From Pseudomonas brassicacearum (GTDB taxonomy: Bacteria; Pseudomonadota; Gammaproteobacteria; Pseudomonadales; Pseudomonadaceae), in contig NZ_MOBK01000006.1 of the NCBI RefSeq assembly GCF_003732265.1, positions 1,054,001-1,118,000 of the forward strand: a stretch of DNA of 64,000 nt. Direction: 5' to 3'. Numbering within the stretch: position 1 is the first letter of the stretch; each line of letters begins with the position of its first letter. Shown in pieces: positions 25,294 through 33,635 of this stretch. The translations under genes were made by a program, and so were the position numbers. The notes under the pieces are model-generated. The model saw only the letters and a list, made by a program, of their open reading frames with translations. It searched no databases and was not told the DNA's origin.

Positions 25294-25824
25294 CTAACCC
25301 GACGCGGCATCCGTCAGTGCGCCGACCTCGGATAAGCTCGCCATCTCGTCCACCGACAACACGCGGTCGGCGTTGAGGACGATGACGAATTTACCCGCCA
25401 CCTTGGCCATGCCGCTGATGAAGTCGGAACGTATCCGCGCGCCGAAACTGGGCGCCGGCTCGATCTCGCCGGCGGGGATTTCCAGCACCGCCGAGACCGC
25501 ATCCACCATCAGCCCCACATCCTGAGTGCCCGCGTCCGAGTCGGCCTCGATAATGACGATGCACGACCGCCGGGTAATATCGGACTTCTGCCGGCCGAAC
25601 CGCGCCGACAGGTCCACCACTGGCACTACCGCACCGCGCAGGTTGATCACCCCACGGACGAAGGCGGGCATCATCGGCACGCTGGTGATGTTGCCGTACT
25701 CGAGGATCTCCTTGATCCCGAGTATGCCGATGGCAAACATCTCGCCGCCCAGGAGGAAGGTCAGGTACTGCGCTTCCTCCTGGTGAATGGCCTCGGGTCG
25801 ATTGGTATTAATCAGTGCACCCAT
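25294..25824 (-). CDS. cheW: Chemotaxis coupling protein
   Basis: Links chemoreceptors to CheA. The 176 residues make one CheW domain: YLTFLLGGEMFAIGILGIKEILEY, PAFVRGVINLRGAVVPVVDLSARF, VGLMVDAVSAVLEI, FISGMAKVAGKFVIVLNADRVLS. It lies 12 nt after the PAS chemoreceptor gene. It is the only free CheW in this cluster; CheA carries its own CheW-like C-terminal domain. Confidence 0.94.
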   Translation of the reverse strand: MGALINTNRPEAIHQEEAQYLTFLLGGEMFAIGILGIKEILEYGNITSVPMMPAFVRGVINLRGAVVPVVDLSARFGRQKSDITRRSCIVIIEADSDAGTQDVGLMVDAVSAVLEIPAGEIEPAPSFGARIRSDFISGMAKVAGKFVIVLNADRVLSVDEMASLSEVGALTDAASG

Positions 25825-25836
25825 GCTGACCTCCCG

Positions 25837-27951
25837 TTAAAACCGAGTGAATTCGGCTTCTGCGACGCTGCTGGCCGCGTAGTGAGTGGCCGCCCGGTGG
25901 GGCAGGTGCTTGGGCGGCTGTTGTGGTTTTTTGCCCGGCGCCGGCGTCCTGTGCGCGACTGCCTTGTGCGGGCTGTCGCTGACCTCGGACTCCCGGGCAA
26001 AGAAGCTCATCGCCTGTTGCAGTTGCTCGGCCTGGCTGCTCATCTCCTCGGCGGTGGCCGCCAGCTCTTCGCTGCTGGAGGCGTTCTGCTGGGTGATCTG
26101 GTTCAGTTGGTTCATGGCCGTGTTGATCTGCGCCACCCCGGAAGATTGCTCTTCCGACGCCGCGCTGATCTCCTGAACCAGGTCCGAAGTCTTGTTGATC
26201 GAGGGCAGCATTTCGTTGAGCAATTTGCCGGCCTTCTCGGCCATCTCCACGCTGCTGGAGGACAACTGACCGATCTCCTGTGCCGCCACCTGACTGCGCT
26301 CGGCGAGCTTGCGCACCTCGGCGGCGACGACGGCAAAGCCCTTGCCATGCTCGCCCGCCCGCGCCGCCTCGATGGCGGCGTTGAGCGCCAACAGATTGGT
26401 CTGGTAGGCAATGTCGTCGATGATGCCGATGCGCTGGGCGATCTGTTTCATCGCGGCGACCGTCTGTTGTACCGATTCGCCACCCTCGGTGGCTTCTTTG
26501 GAAGCCTTGCTGGCCATGCCGTCGGTGACCTTGGCGTTTTCGGTGTTCTGATTGATGCTCGCGCTCATCTGCTCGATCGACGCGCTGGTTTCCTCGACGC
26601 TGGCCGCCTGCTCACTGGTGGCCTGACTCATGGACTGGGCGGTGGCGCTGACCTGTTCGGAGGCGGTGACCAACGCGTCCGCCGCGGCACTGACATCCTC
26701 GATAATCGTGGTCAGCTTCTCTGCCGTGGAGTTCGCATCGTCTTTCACTTGAGCAAAGATGCCGGTCGATTCTCGGGTGATGCGCTGTCCAAGGTCGCCA
26801 TTGGCAAGCCCGCTGAAGACACGACTGACATCCTCGATGACGTTCGAGAGTGCGTCACAGCTGGCATTCGCATCGTCTTTGACCTGGCCAAACACACCCG
26901 AATAGTCGCGGGTGATGCGTTGGTCCAGGTCGCCCTTCGACATGGCGCCAAACAGGCGTCCCACGTCCGCAAAAATAACCCCGGTGGTTTCCATTAGCGA
27001 GTTGACGCCGGCGCATAGCACCTGGATCGGGCCGCTCTTGCCTTCAAGAGGGATGCGTTGGCTCAGGTCGCCATCCTTCGCCGCTGAAGTCACGTGCTGT
27101 GCTTGCTCTACCGCCTGCACCAGCATGTTGTTCGCATTGACCTGCGCCGTGACGTCGGTGGCGTATTTGACGACTTTGAAGGGCTGACCGTTCATGTCCA
27201 TGATCGGGTTGTAGGAGGCTTGAATCCAGATTTCCTTGCCGCCTTTGCCGATGCGCTTGTATTCGCCGGCATCGAATTCACCGCGCCCGAGCTTGTCCCA
27301 GAACACGCGGTATTCAGGAGAGGCGCGGTAGACCGGGTCGGCAAACATGCTGTGATGTTGGCCCTTGATCTCGGCCAGGGTGTAGCCGAGCGTGTTCAGG
27401 AAGTTGTCGTTGGCGTGCAAAATCTTGCCATCGAGCGAGAACTCGATCACCGCTTGTGCCTTGCTGATGGCGCCGAGCTGCCCTGCGAAATCGGCCGCTT
27501 GCAACTTGCTCTGGGTAATGTCGGTCGCGTACTTGACGACTTTGAAGGGTTTGCCGTCCATGTCCATGATCGGGTTGTAGGAGGCTTGTATCCAGATTTC
27601 CTTGCCACCTTTGCCGATGCGTTTGTACTCGCCGGCATCGAATTCACCGCGCCCGAGTTTGTCCCAGAACAGGCGATATTCAGGCGAAGCGCTGTAGGCC
27701 GGATCGGCAAACATACTGTGATGTTGGCCCTTGATCTCGGCGAGGGTGTAGCCCAGCGTGTTCAAGAAGTTGTCGTTGGCGTGCAAGATCCTGCCATCGA
27801 GGGAAAACTCAATGACGGCCTGTGCTTTGTTGATAGCGTCGATTTGCCCTTTTAAATCCGATAACAGCGCTTGCTCTTTAAGGCGTTCTTCCTGGTTATA
27901 GCTGAATCGATTAATAAAACGGGTGACCATTGATTGATTAGCCTGATTCAT
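25837..27951 (-). CDS. Soluble chemoreceptor with two near-identical PAS domains and repeated HAMP-like segments, 704 aa
   Basis: A cytoplasmic methyl-accepting protein without membrane segments. Two PAS/PAC domains (about 25-145 and 147-267) are nearly identical (ILHANDNFLNTLGYTLAEIK, KEIWIQASYNPIMDM in both) and resemble the PAS pair of BdlA. About residues 280-420 contain three related HAMP-like units (DGDLSQRI, KGDLDQRI, NGDLGQRI). The signalling hairpin (LLALNAAIEAARAGEHGKGFAVVA) is intact. The last residues EFTRF fit the loose aromatic-x-x-aromatic pattern of CheR-tethering tails, though Trp is more usual. ATG 27951 has GGGAG 5 nt upstream. Probably an energy or oxygen sensor, from the domain type. 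Confidence 0.9.
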   Translation of the reverse strand: MNQANQSMVTRFINRFSYNQEERLKEQALLSDLKGQIDAINKAQAVIEFSLDGRILHANDNFLNTLGYTLAEIKGQHHSMFADPAYSASPEYRLFWDKLGRGEFDAGEYKRIGKGGKEIWIQASYNPIMDMDGKPFKVVKYATDITQSKLQAADFAGQLGAISKAQAVIEFSLDGKILHANDNFLNTLGYTLAEIKGQHHSMFADPVYRASPEYRVFWDKLGRGEFDAGEYKRIGKGGKEIWIQASYNPIMDMNGQPFKVVKYATDVTAQVNANNMLVQAVEQAQHVTSAAKDGDLSQRIPLEGKSGPIQVLCAGVNSLMETTGVIFADVGRLFGAMSKGDLDQRITRDYSGVFGQVKDDANASCDALSNVIEDVSRVFSGLANGDLGQRITRESTGIFAQVKDDANSTAEKLTTIIEDVSAAADALVTASEQVSATAQSMSQATSEQAASVEETSASIEQMSASINQNTENAKVTDGMASKASKEATEGGESVQQTVAAMKQIAQRIGIIDDIAYQTNLLALNAAIEAARAGEHGKGFAVVAAEVRKLAERSQVAAQEIGQLSSSSVEMAEKAGKLLNEMLPSINKTSDLVQEISAASEEQSSGVAQINTAMNQLNQITQQNASSSEELAATAEEMSSQAEQLQQAMSFFARESEVSDSPHKAVAHRTPAPGKKPQQPPKHLPHRAATHYAASSVAEAEFTRF
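27154..27851. repeat. Direct repeat of a PAS-coding unit, 366-bp period
   Basis: The stretch from 27154 recurs from 27520, an offset of exactly 366 bp (122 codons), with scattered mostly silent differences. Each copy encodes one PAS/PAC domain of the chemoreceptor. Confidence 0.9.
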
Positions 27952-28109
27952 GACAACTCCCAATGAAGTTCAATTTTTTATTCTGTGGCCTGTTGCATCG
28001 CTTCAGATGTTATTGAGCAGGTCAGTCATGCGCCCCTTGTTCGACACGCGTCAGTTCCCCTTGAATCAGCGCTTTGCACGTTCATCAACGGTGTTTTTTA
28101 AATCGGTAT

Positions 28110-30317
28110 TCAGGCTTCAGCCAACGCCGGTTGCAGGTGGTTGTATGCCTGCTGTTGGGTGACCTGTTGCAGCAAGTTCGGTACATCGAGAATCAATGCC
28201 ACCTCGCCGCTGCCCAGAATGGTCGAGCCGCCGATGCCGCGCAGGGCGCTGAACAGTTTGCCCAGCGGTTTGATCACGGTCTGGAATTCACCTTGCAATT
28301 CGTCCACCACCAAACCGGCTTTCTGCTCGCCGCAACGCACCACCACCACGTTCTCACGCCGACCCGAGCTGCCTTCGGCGTTGAACTGTTCACGCAGGTA
28401 CACCAGCGGCAGCACTTCGCCACGCAAGTTCAGGTAGCTGCGTTCGTGGGTGGCTTGACGATCTTCTTCTGTGAGCTCCAGGCACTCTTGCACCATGTCC
28501 AGGGGCACCACGTAAGTGGCCTGGCCGACGCCCACCAGAAAGCCATCGATGATCGCCAGGGTCAGCGGCAGGCGGATGCGCACCCGGGTGCCCCGACCCG
28601 CCTGGCTGTCGAGGTCGACACTGCCGCGCAGCGCGGTGATGTTGCGCTTGACCACGTCCATGCCGACGCCTCGGCCGGAGAGGTTGGTGACGGTCGCCGC
28701 AGTGGAGAAACCCGGCTCGAAAATCAGGTTGTAGATGTCCTGATCGGACGGTGTGGCGGTGGCGGAAAGCAGGCCGCGCTCGCGGGCCTTGTGCAGGATG
28801 CGTTCGCGGTCGAGTCCGGCGCCGTCGTCGACGATCTCGATGACGATGCTGCCGGAGTCATGGTAGGCGTTGAGGCTCAGCGTGCCTGTCAGCGGTTTGC
28901 CCGCTGCCTGGCGAACCTCGGGCGATTCAATGCCGTGATCCATGGCGTTGCGCAGCAAGTGCATCAAGGGATCGCCGATCTTTTCCACAACGGTCTTGTC
29001 GAGCTCGGTGTCGGCGCCGCTGATCTGCAGATCGATATCCTTGCCCAGTTCCAGGCTGACATCGCGCACCACTCGCTGGAAGCGATTAAAGGTGTCGCCG
29101 ATTGGCACCATGCGCAGGCGCAGGGCGCTGTCGCGGATTTCCTCGACCAGGCCTGAGACCCTTGAGCTGGCTTCCTGCAGCGCGTCGTTGTGGCTGCGCT
29201 GAGCCAGCAGGTTGGCGCCGGCTCCCGCGATCACCAGCTCGCCGACCAGGTTGATCAGCTCGTCCAGCTTGTCCGCATCCACCCGAACGTAGCGGTTCTC
29301 TTTGTTCTTGCTATCTTGGATCTGGTTTTGCTTGTTCAGTGCGGCCTGCACCAGTGCGGGCGTCACCGAGCGCTGCTCGACGAGGATTTCACCCAAAGGG
29401 GCGGCCGGGTGGCTGGATTCAACAGGGGCGCGTTGTTCGTGCAGGGCTTTTTCCAGCTCTTGCGGGGTCAGGGCGCCGCTGCTGACCAGGAGCTCACCCA
29501 GACGGGCTGCATCTTCCGGGAGTCGATCAATCAGCTCGATGTATTCGGCGATCTTGCTGTGCGGCGGGAGGATGTGGATCAGGCAATCGTCGCGCACGAA
29601 GTCGAAGGCTTCAGCGATGGCCGCTTTGTCCGCGGTGGACTGGTAGTCAATCTCGAAGCCCAGGTAACAGGCTTCGGCATCCATCGCATCGGCCTGCGGC
29701 ATGCCATCGGCGAGGGTAGTGATGCGGACGATCTCGCCCTGGCTGTTGAGATAACGCAGGAACGACAGCGGGTCCATGCCGTTGCGCAGCACGTCCTGGC
29801 CAAAGCGCAGCGAGATGTGCCAGAGGTCGGAGGCCACGCTGTCATCCGCGCAGACCTCGGTCAGATAATCGCTATTGAACGGCGCAACGGCGGTGGCGGG
29901 TGGCTCCTGCGCCAGCGAGTTGCCCTGGTAGGTGTTCAGGCGTTGGCGCAGGCCGCTTTCCCGAGTCTGTGCCAAGGTGTCCAGCTGTCCGCCTTGGGCG
30001 GCAACCACGTTGACCAGCTCCAGCATGTGGTCGCCGCACTCCAACAGCAGCGCGACCAGTTCGCTGTTGATGCCGACCGCGCCATCACGCACGCGATCGA
30101 GCACGTCTTCGACGATATGGGTGAAGCCAACGACCGGTTCCAGGCCAAACAAACCGGCGGAACCCTTGATGGTGTGCGCGGCACGAAAGATGGCGCCCAG
30201 GGTGTCGCCGTCGCCCGGTTCGCTCTCCAGCCGCAGCAACGACTCTTCCATATCCTGGAGCAGTTCGCGGGCTTCGGCGATGAAGGTTTGCAGGGCTTGA
30301 TCGAGATTTATACTCAC
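28110..30317 (-). CDS. cheA: Chemotaxis histidine kinase
   Basis: Autophosphorylating kinase of the pathway, 735 residues. Order: Hpt domain with phospho-His about residue 48 (RAAHTIKGSAGLFG); a P2-like middle region (about 145-260, LWHISLRFGQDVLRNG); a linker; dimerisation domain (YVRVDADKLDELINLVGELVIA); HATPase (HLLRNAMDHGIE, IEIVDDGAGLD, GRGVGMDVV, GRGTRVRIRLPL); CheW-like domain to the end. All kinase boxes are intact. It follows the STAS gene by 23 nt and is separated by 158 nt from the PAS-chemoreceptor gene, where an extra promoter could lie. Confidence 0.95.
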   Translation of the reverse strand: MSINLDQALQTFIAEARELLQDMEESLLRLESEPGDGDTLGAIFRAAHTIKGSAGLFGLEPVVGFTHIVEDVLDRVRDGAVGINSELVALLLECGDHMLELVNVVAAQGGQLDTLAQTRESGLRQRLNTYQGNSLAQEPPATAVAPFNSDYLTEVCADDSVASDLWHISLRFGQDVLRNGMDPLSFLRYLNSQGEIVRITTLADGMPQADAMDAEACYLGFEIDYQSTADKAAIAEAFDFVRDDCLIHILPPHSKIAEYIELIDRLPEDAARLGELLVSSGALTPQELEKALHEQRAPVESSHPAAPLGEILVEQRSVTPALVQAALNKQNQIQDSKNKENRYVRVDADKLDELINLVGELVIAGAGANLLAQRSHNDALQEASSRVSGLVEEIRDSALRLRMVPIGDTFNRFQRVVRDVSLELGKDIDLQISGADTELDKTVVEKIGDPLMHLLRNAMDHGIESPEVRQAAGKPLTGTLSLNAYHDSGSIVIEIVDDGAGLDRERILHKARERGLLSATATPSDQDIYNLIFEPGFSTAATVTNLSGRGVGMDVVKRNITALRGSVDLDSQAGRGTRVRIRLPLTLAIIDGFLVGVGQATYVVPLDMVQECLELTEEDRQATHERSYLNLRGEVLPLVYLREQFNAEGSSGRRENVVVVRCGEQKAGLVVDELQGEFQTVIKPLGKLFSALRGIGGSTILGSGEVALILDVPNLLQQVTQQQAYNHLQPALAEA

Positions 30318-30340
30318 GCTGAATTCCTTTTACGCTGAGG

Positions 30341-30667
30341 TCAGCTAGCGGCCGAGTTGGAAATAACCAGAGGGTCGCCAAAAAAGGCGGCGAGGTTGCA
30401 CAGGTCGAAGACTTCCAACACCGCGCGGCTGTGCCCAGCCAGGCGCAAGGTCCTGCCGACGCGCGTGGCTTCGCGTTTGGCCAGCAACAGTTGCTGCATG
30501 CCGGCGCCATCCATTTCGCTGACCTGGGACAGATCAATTTCCAGCTCGCCGGGCTCGGCCAGGTGGGGCAATAGCTGTGCCTTGAACTCGGCCGCGGTAT
30601 AGATGTTCATCTCGCCTTCGATATGCAGCTGGCACAGGCCATTCAGTGTGGCTACGCGGATGTTCAT
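30341..30667 (-). CDS. STAS-domain protein in the chemotaxis operon, 108 aa
   Basis: A single STAS domain like anti-sigma-factor antagonists (EGEMNIYTAAEFKAQLL, ELEIDLSQVSEMDGAGMQQL). In SpoIIAA-type proteins the phosphorylated residue is the first Ser of the DSSG/DSAG motif; here the motif reads MDGAGM, so the Ser is Gly. Switching by phosphorylation is therefore unlikely, and it may be a fixed binding module. It lies 22 nt after cheY and 23 nt before cheA, so it is part of the operon. No RsbW-like kinase or sigma factor is nearby. Confidence 0.85.
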   Translation of the reverse strand: MNIRVATLNGLCQLHIEGEMNIYTAAEFKAQLLPHLAEPGELEIDLSQVSEMDGAGMQQLLLAKREATRVGRTLRLAGHSRAVLEVFDLCNLAAFFGDPLVISNSAAS

Positions 30668-30689
30668 GCTCGCCTCCGGATTTAGTCGA

Positions 30690-31058
30690 TCAAGGCAGGA
30701 TCAGTTTGGCGACGGCGGCCAGCATCTGTGCCGGCTGGAAAGGTTTGACCACCCAGGCCCTGGCCCCGGCAGCCTGGCCTTCCTGTTTCTTCGCTTCCTG
30801 GGATTCGGTGGTCAGCATGATGATCGGGGTGAATTTGTAATTGGCCAGCTTCTTCACCTCCTTGACCAGCGTGATGCCATCCATGTTGGGCATGTTCACA
30901 TCGCTGATCATCAGGTGGATTTTCTGTCCGTTCAGCTTGGTCAGCGCATCCTTGCCATCGCTGGCCTCGATCACGTCGTAGCCAGCCCCCTTCAAGGCAA
31001 TGCTGACCACCTGGCGTACGCTGCTGGAATCGTCGACGACCATTACGGTTTTAGCCAT
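30690..31058 (-). CDS. cheY: Single-domain response regulator, CheY type
   Basis: A 122-residue receiver alone: acidic pair in VVDDSSSVR, phospho-Asp in HLMISDVNMPNMDG, Thr in MLTTES, Lys in AWVVKPFQPA. The residues needed for phosphorylation are complete. It lies 12 nt after the membrane chemoreceptor gene and before the STAS gene. Whether it acts on the flagellar motor or on another output cannot be read from the sequence. Confidence 0.94.
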   Translation of the reverse strand: MAKTVMVVDDSSSVRQVVSIALKGAGYDVIEASDGKDALTKLNGQKIHLMISDVNMPNMDGITLVKEVKKLANYKFTPIIMLTTESQEAKKQEGQAAGARAWVVKPFQPAQMLAAVAKLILP

Positions 31059-31070
31059 GCTGCTCTCCTG

Positions 31071-32315
31071 TTAGAAAAAAGTGATTTCCTGTTCCTTGGC
31101 GGCGCTGGAACTGTGTCCGTGATGGATTTGTCGCTGCTCATCGGTGGCGTAGGTCAGCTCCATGCTCGCCAACCAGGCTCGAGCATCGATCTGTTGCAAC
31201 TGATCCGGATTGCGCTGGCCGTTCTGCAAGTGCTGGTGCAAGGCCTGCATGTTGTCGCGAACATGGGAAAGGATCTGGCTGACGCGATCCTGGAACTGCA
31301 GGCCGATCAGGACCTCGCTGATTTCGTCGCGGATGCCGACACTCTCTTGCTGGAGTAACTCGGTAGAGCCCGACAGGCGCTGGGTAATGCTGTGAAAACG
31401 ATCCAGCACATGTTGAATGCTGGCTTCGGAGGCGGAGACCGAGTGCTGGTCATTCGTTGCAGTGTTGTCGGCGACTTCGACCAGGCGAGTGATGGCGCTG
31501 TTGATGATGCCGACGGTGGCCGACATCTTTTTCCCGGTGTCGCTTGAGAGACTCGACAAGCTGCGCACGGCATCGGCCACCACGGCGAAACCACGGCCCG
31601 CTTCACCTGCTCGTGCGGCTTCAATCGCGGCATTCAGCGCCAAGAGGTTGGTTTGCGCAGCGATCGCCGCGACCTCTTTAGACATGCTCAGCAGTTCGCC
31701 GGTGTAGTCGGTGAGGCTGCGGACTTGTTCCAGCATCTCGTCGCGGCTCAGCTGCGTGGCCTTGAGGGAATTGACCACCTGCGTCAGTTCCGTTTCGCTT
31801 TGCGCGAGCACCACCACTGCGCCGCTCTGGGCATCGCCGGCCAGGCCATCCGCCGCTTGTTGCGAAGTCTGCACGGCTTCTTCCAGCTTGCTGTAGATGC
31901 CTGAGAAACGCTGGCTCAGCGTGACGATGGCCTGCTCGGTCTGGCTGCGGGAGTTCTCGATCTGCTTGGTCCAAATGGGCACCGCTTCCAGGCACACGGC
32001 TTCCAGACCGTTGGCCGCCGACGCGGCACTGGCGGCCTGATGTTGGCTCAGGATGCTGGCATGTGCCTGGCTCAACGCTTGGTCAAACAGCTTGCGCTGG
32101 CAGCGGACAATCCAGGCGCAGGCACCACCGCCGCAGGCGAGCAGAATCAGTGCGGCGGTCACGTGCGGTGCTGCCATCCCGGCAAAGGCCAGCAGCGACA
32201 CAGCACCGCCCGAGGCAATAGCCAGGACGGGCCAGATCAAGGCGGTGAAATCAGGACGAACGGAGGAATAATTGCGGTCAAAGTCATAAGAAGACAAGGG
32301 CGGATCCTTATTCAA
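31071..32315 (-). CDS. Membrane methyl-accepting-like chemoreceptor, short, 414 aa
   Basis: First gene of the chemotaxis operon. Two adjacent membrane segments (about 28-48 and 52-70) leave almost no periplasmic loop, so there is no extracellular sensor. The cytoplasmic part has the conserved tip (LLALNAAIEAARAGEAGRGFAVVADAVRSLS) and a long coiled-coil. There is no HAMP domain. The C-terminal tail ends KEQEITFF, charged then aromatic. Similar short transmembrane receptors open Che2-type clusters in other pseudomonads. Signal input may come from membrane state or a partner, which is inference. Confidence 0.85.
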   Translation of the reverse strand: MNKDPPLSSYDFDRNYSSVRPDFTALIWPVLAIASGGAVSLLAFAGMAAPHVTAALILLACGGGACAWIVRCQRKLFDQALSQAHASILSQHQAASAASAANGLEAVCLEAVPIWTKQIENSRSQTEQAIVTLSQRFSGIYSKLEEAVQTSQQAADGLAGDAQSGAVVVLAQSETELTQVVNSLKATQLSRDEMLEQVRSLTDYTGELLSMSKEVAAIAAQTNLLALNAAIEAARAGEAGRGFAVVADAVRSLSSLSSDTGKKMSATVGIINSAITRLVEVADNTATNDQHSVSASEASIQHVLDRFHSITQRLSGSTELLQQESVGIRDEISEVLIGLQFQDRVSQILSHVRDNMQALHQHLQNGQRNPDQLQQIDARAWLASMELTYATDEQRQIHHGHSSSAAKEQEITFF

Positions 32316-32625
32316 ATCGTTCCATTCGAGCGGCTAAACTGTCACCGATAGAGAAGTGCCTGCTCCTGCGTCTGCAACTGAATCGTTGTAATTTCAACGA
32401 CTTGGCCAATGCAGGCGACAGGTCATATTGCTTTGGAACTAATACAAATTGTTGCTGTCTTGGACGATAGCAGTAGGCCATCCTTTTGCAAGGCAGCAAC
32501 CGCGTCAGTCAATGTTTTATTTGGTGCTGGTGGCTTATTTTCAGCGTGATTGCGAGAGGTTGTTAATTGCGTTGCGAGGGAGGGCAGAGCGGAGGGCGAC
32601 GTTTGACAACCCAAAAAACAGGCAC
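32316..32625. promoter_or_regulatory. Upstream region of the chemotaxis operon
   Basis: Non-coding DNA of about 310 bp between the first chemoreceptor start and the tRNA-Asn terminator. It must hold the operon promoter (minus strand), but I could not find a convincing FliA-type or RpoN-type site. Confidence 0.4.
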
Positions 32626-32657
32626 AAAAAAAGGCCAGCTAAGCGCTGGCCTTTTTT
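32626..32657 (-). terminator. Terminator of tRNA-Asn
   Basis: Stem AAGGCCAGC / GCTGGCCTT with a 5-nt loop and T-runs on both sides, 11 nt beyond the tRNA CCA end. Confidence 0.9.
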
Positions 32658-32668
32658 GTGTATCTAGA

Positions 32669-32744
<76 letters not shown>

Positions 32745-32972
32745 ATGGCGCCTATGTTACTGATTCAAAAAGAGAAGTCAAGCGCCTGATAGCAACTTGA
32801 GCGATTCGTCGGGACAGACGGTGGTTTATCGGCCGTAGGCGGTTACCAGAATCGTCCCAGAGGTCTACCATGGCTGCCCGGAAGTGGTCACACGCGCTAC
32901 CGGCCATTCGCCGAAACAGGTACGCGCCATGAATCATTCAATCCTTGCACCTCACACCAGCGGGGTGTTCGC

Positions 32973-33203
32973 ATGAGCATCGCTCAGATCAGCTTGCCCA
33001 AAGGTGTCGGCCCTCACGCCGAAAAACTGCTCGACGCAATCACGCAGGCCAGTACGGCTGAAGATCTGAACCGTGCCGGTGGCAAGGCCGAGGGTTTTGT
33101 TCTGGGCCTGGAAAGTGCCAAGGCGATCAAGAGTCAGATTGCCGAGTCGCTCTATGTCGCCTATGACGATGCCGCCAGCCAGCGTGCCACCGAATTGGCT
33201 TAA
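32973..33203 (+). CDS. Small protein of unknown function, 76 aa
   Basis: A soluble, mostly helical short protein (PHAEKLLDAITQASTAEDLN, GKAEGFVLGLESAKAIKSQI). No signal peptide or named domain. ATG 32973 is preceded by weak ribosome-site sequence. Its stop shares the bases TTAA with the stop of the convergent 66-aa gene. Unknown role. Confidence 0.65.
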   Translation: MSIAQISLPKGVGPHAEKLLDAITQASTAEDLNRAGGKAEGFVLGLESAKAIKSQIAESLYVAYDDAASQRATELA

Positions 33204-33400
33204 CCGCCGAACGTAAACGTGCCGAGCATCATTTTGGCGTAGAGCGACGTGGCGGCCAGTTGCACCAGCCACAAGGCCAGGCCGCCAAGGAATACGCCGG
33301 CAGCGACTTGCAGTACCAGGTTATTCCCGCGTTTGGCCGGGGTGCGAGGGACGAAGTCGTCCAGCTCATCGCGGTCGGCGCGTAGGTCATCGTTTTTCAT
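33200..33400 (-). CDS. Small single-pass membrane protein, 66 aa
   Basis: A charged N-terminus (MKNDDLRADRDELDDFVP) followed by one membrane segment (NLVLQVAAGVFLGGLALWLV) and a short tail. Start at ATG 33400, chosen over an open extension to 33478 that runs into a REP element. It is convergent with the 76-aa gene, overlapping by 4 nt at the stops. Function unknown. Confidence 0.65.
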   Translation of the reverse strand: MKNDDLRADRDELDDFVPRTPAKRGNNLVLQVAAGVFLGGLALWLVQLAATSLYAKMMLGTFTFGG

Positions 33401-33438
33401 GTGGGTTCTCGTAAAATTCCTGGATGTACAAAAAACTT

Positions 33439-33525
33439 GTGGGAGCGAGCCTGCTCGCGAAGGCGGTCTATCTGTCACATTGATGCTGGATGTGCCGCCG
33501 TCTTCGCGAGCAGGCTCGCTCCCAC
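33439..33525. repeat. REP inverted pair, GCCTGCTCGCGA subtype
   Basis: Arms GTGGGAGCGAGCCTGCTCGC (33439 on) and its complement (to 33525), about 30 nt apart, between the small membrane-protein gene and the tyrB terminator. Confidence 0.88.
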
Positions 33526-33585
33526 ATTTGATCTGCGTGCAGTCTAGAGTGACCGATCGCCGAGCTGGGAATTATCTGCGACGAA

Positions 33586-33619
33586 TAAAAAACGGGAAGC
33601 CAATCGGCTTCCCGTTTTT
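33586..33619 (-). terminator. Terminator of tyrB
   Basis: A perfect 11-bp stem AACGGGAAGCC / GGCTTCCCGTT with a 4-nt loop and T-runs on both strands, just after the tyrB stop. Confidence 0.9.
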
Positions 33620-33635
33620 CATATCACCGAACGAC

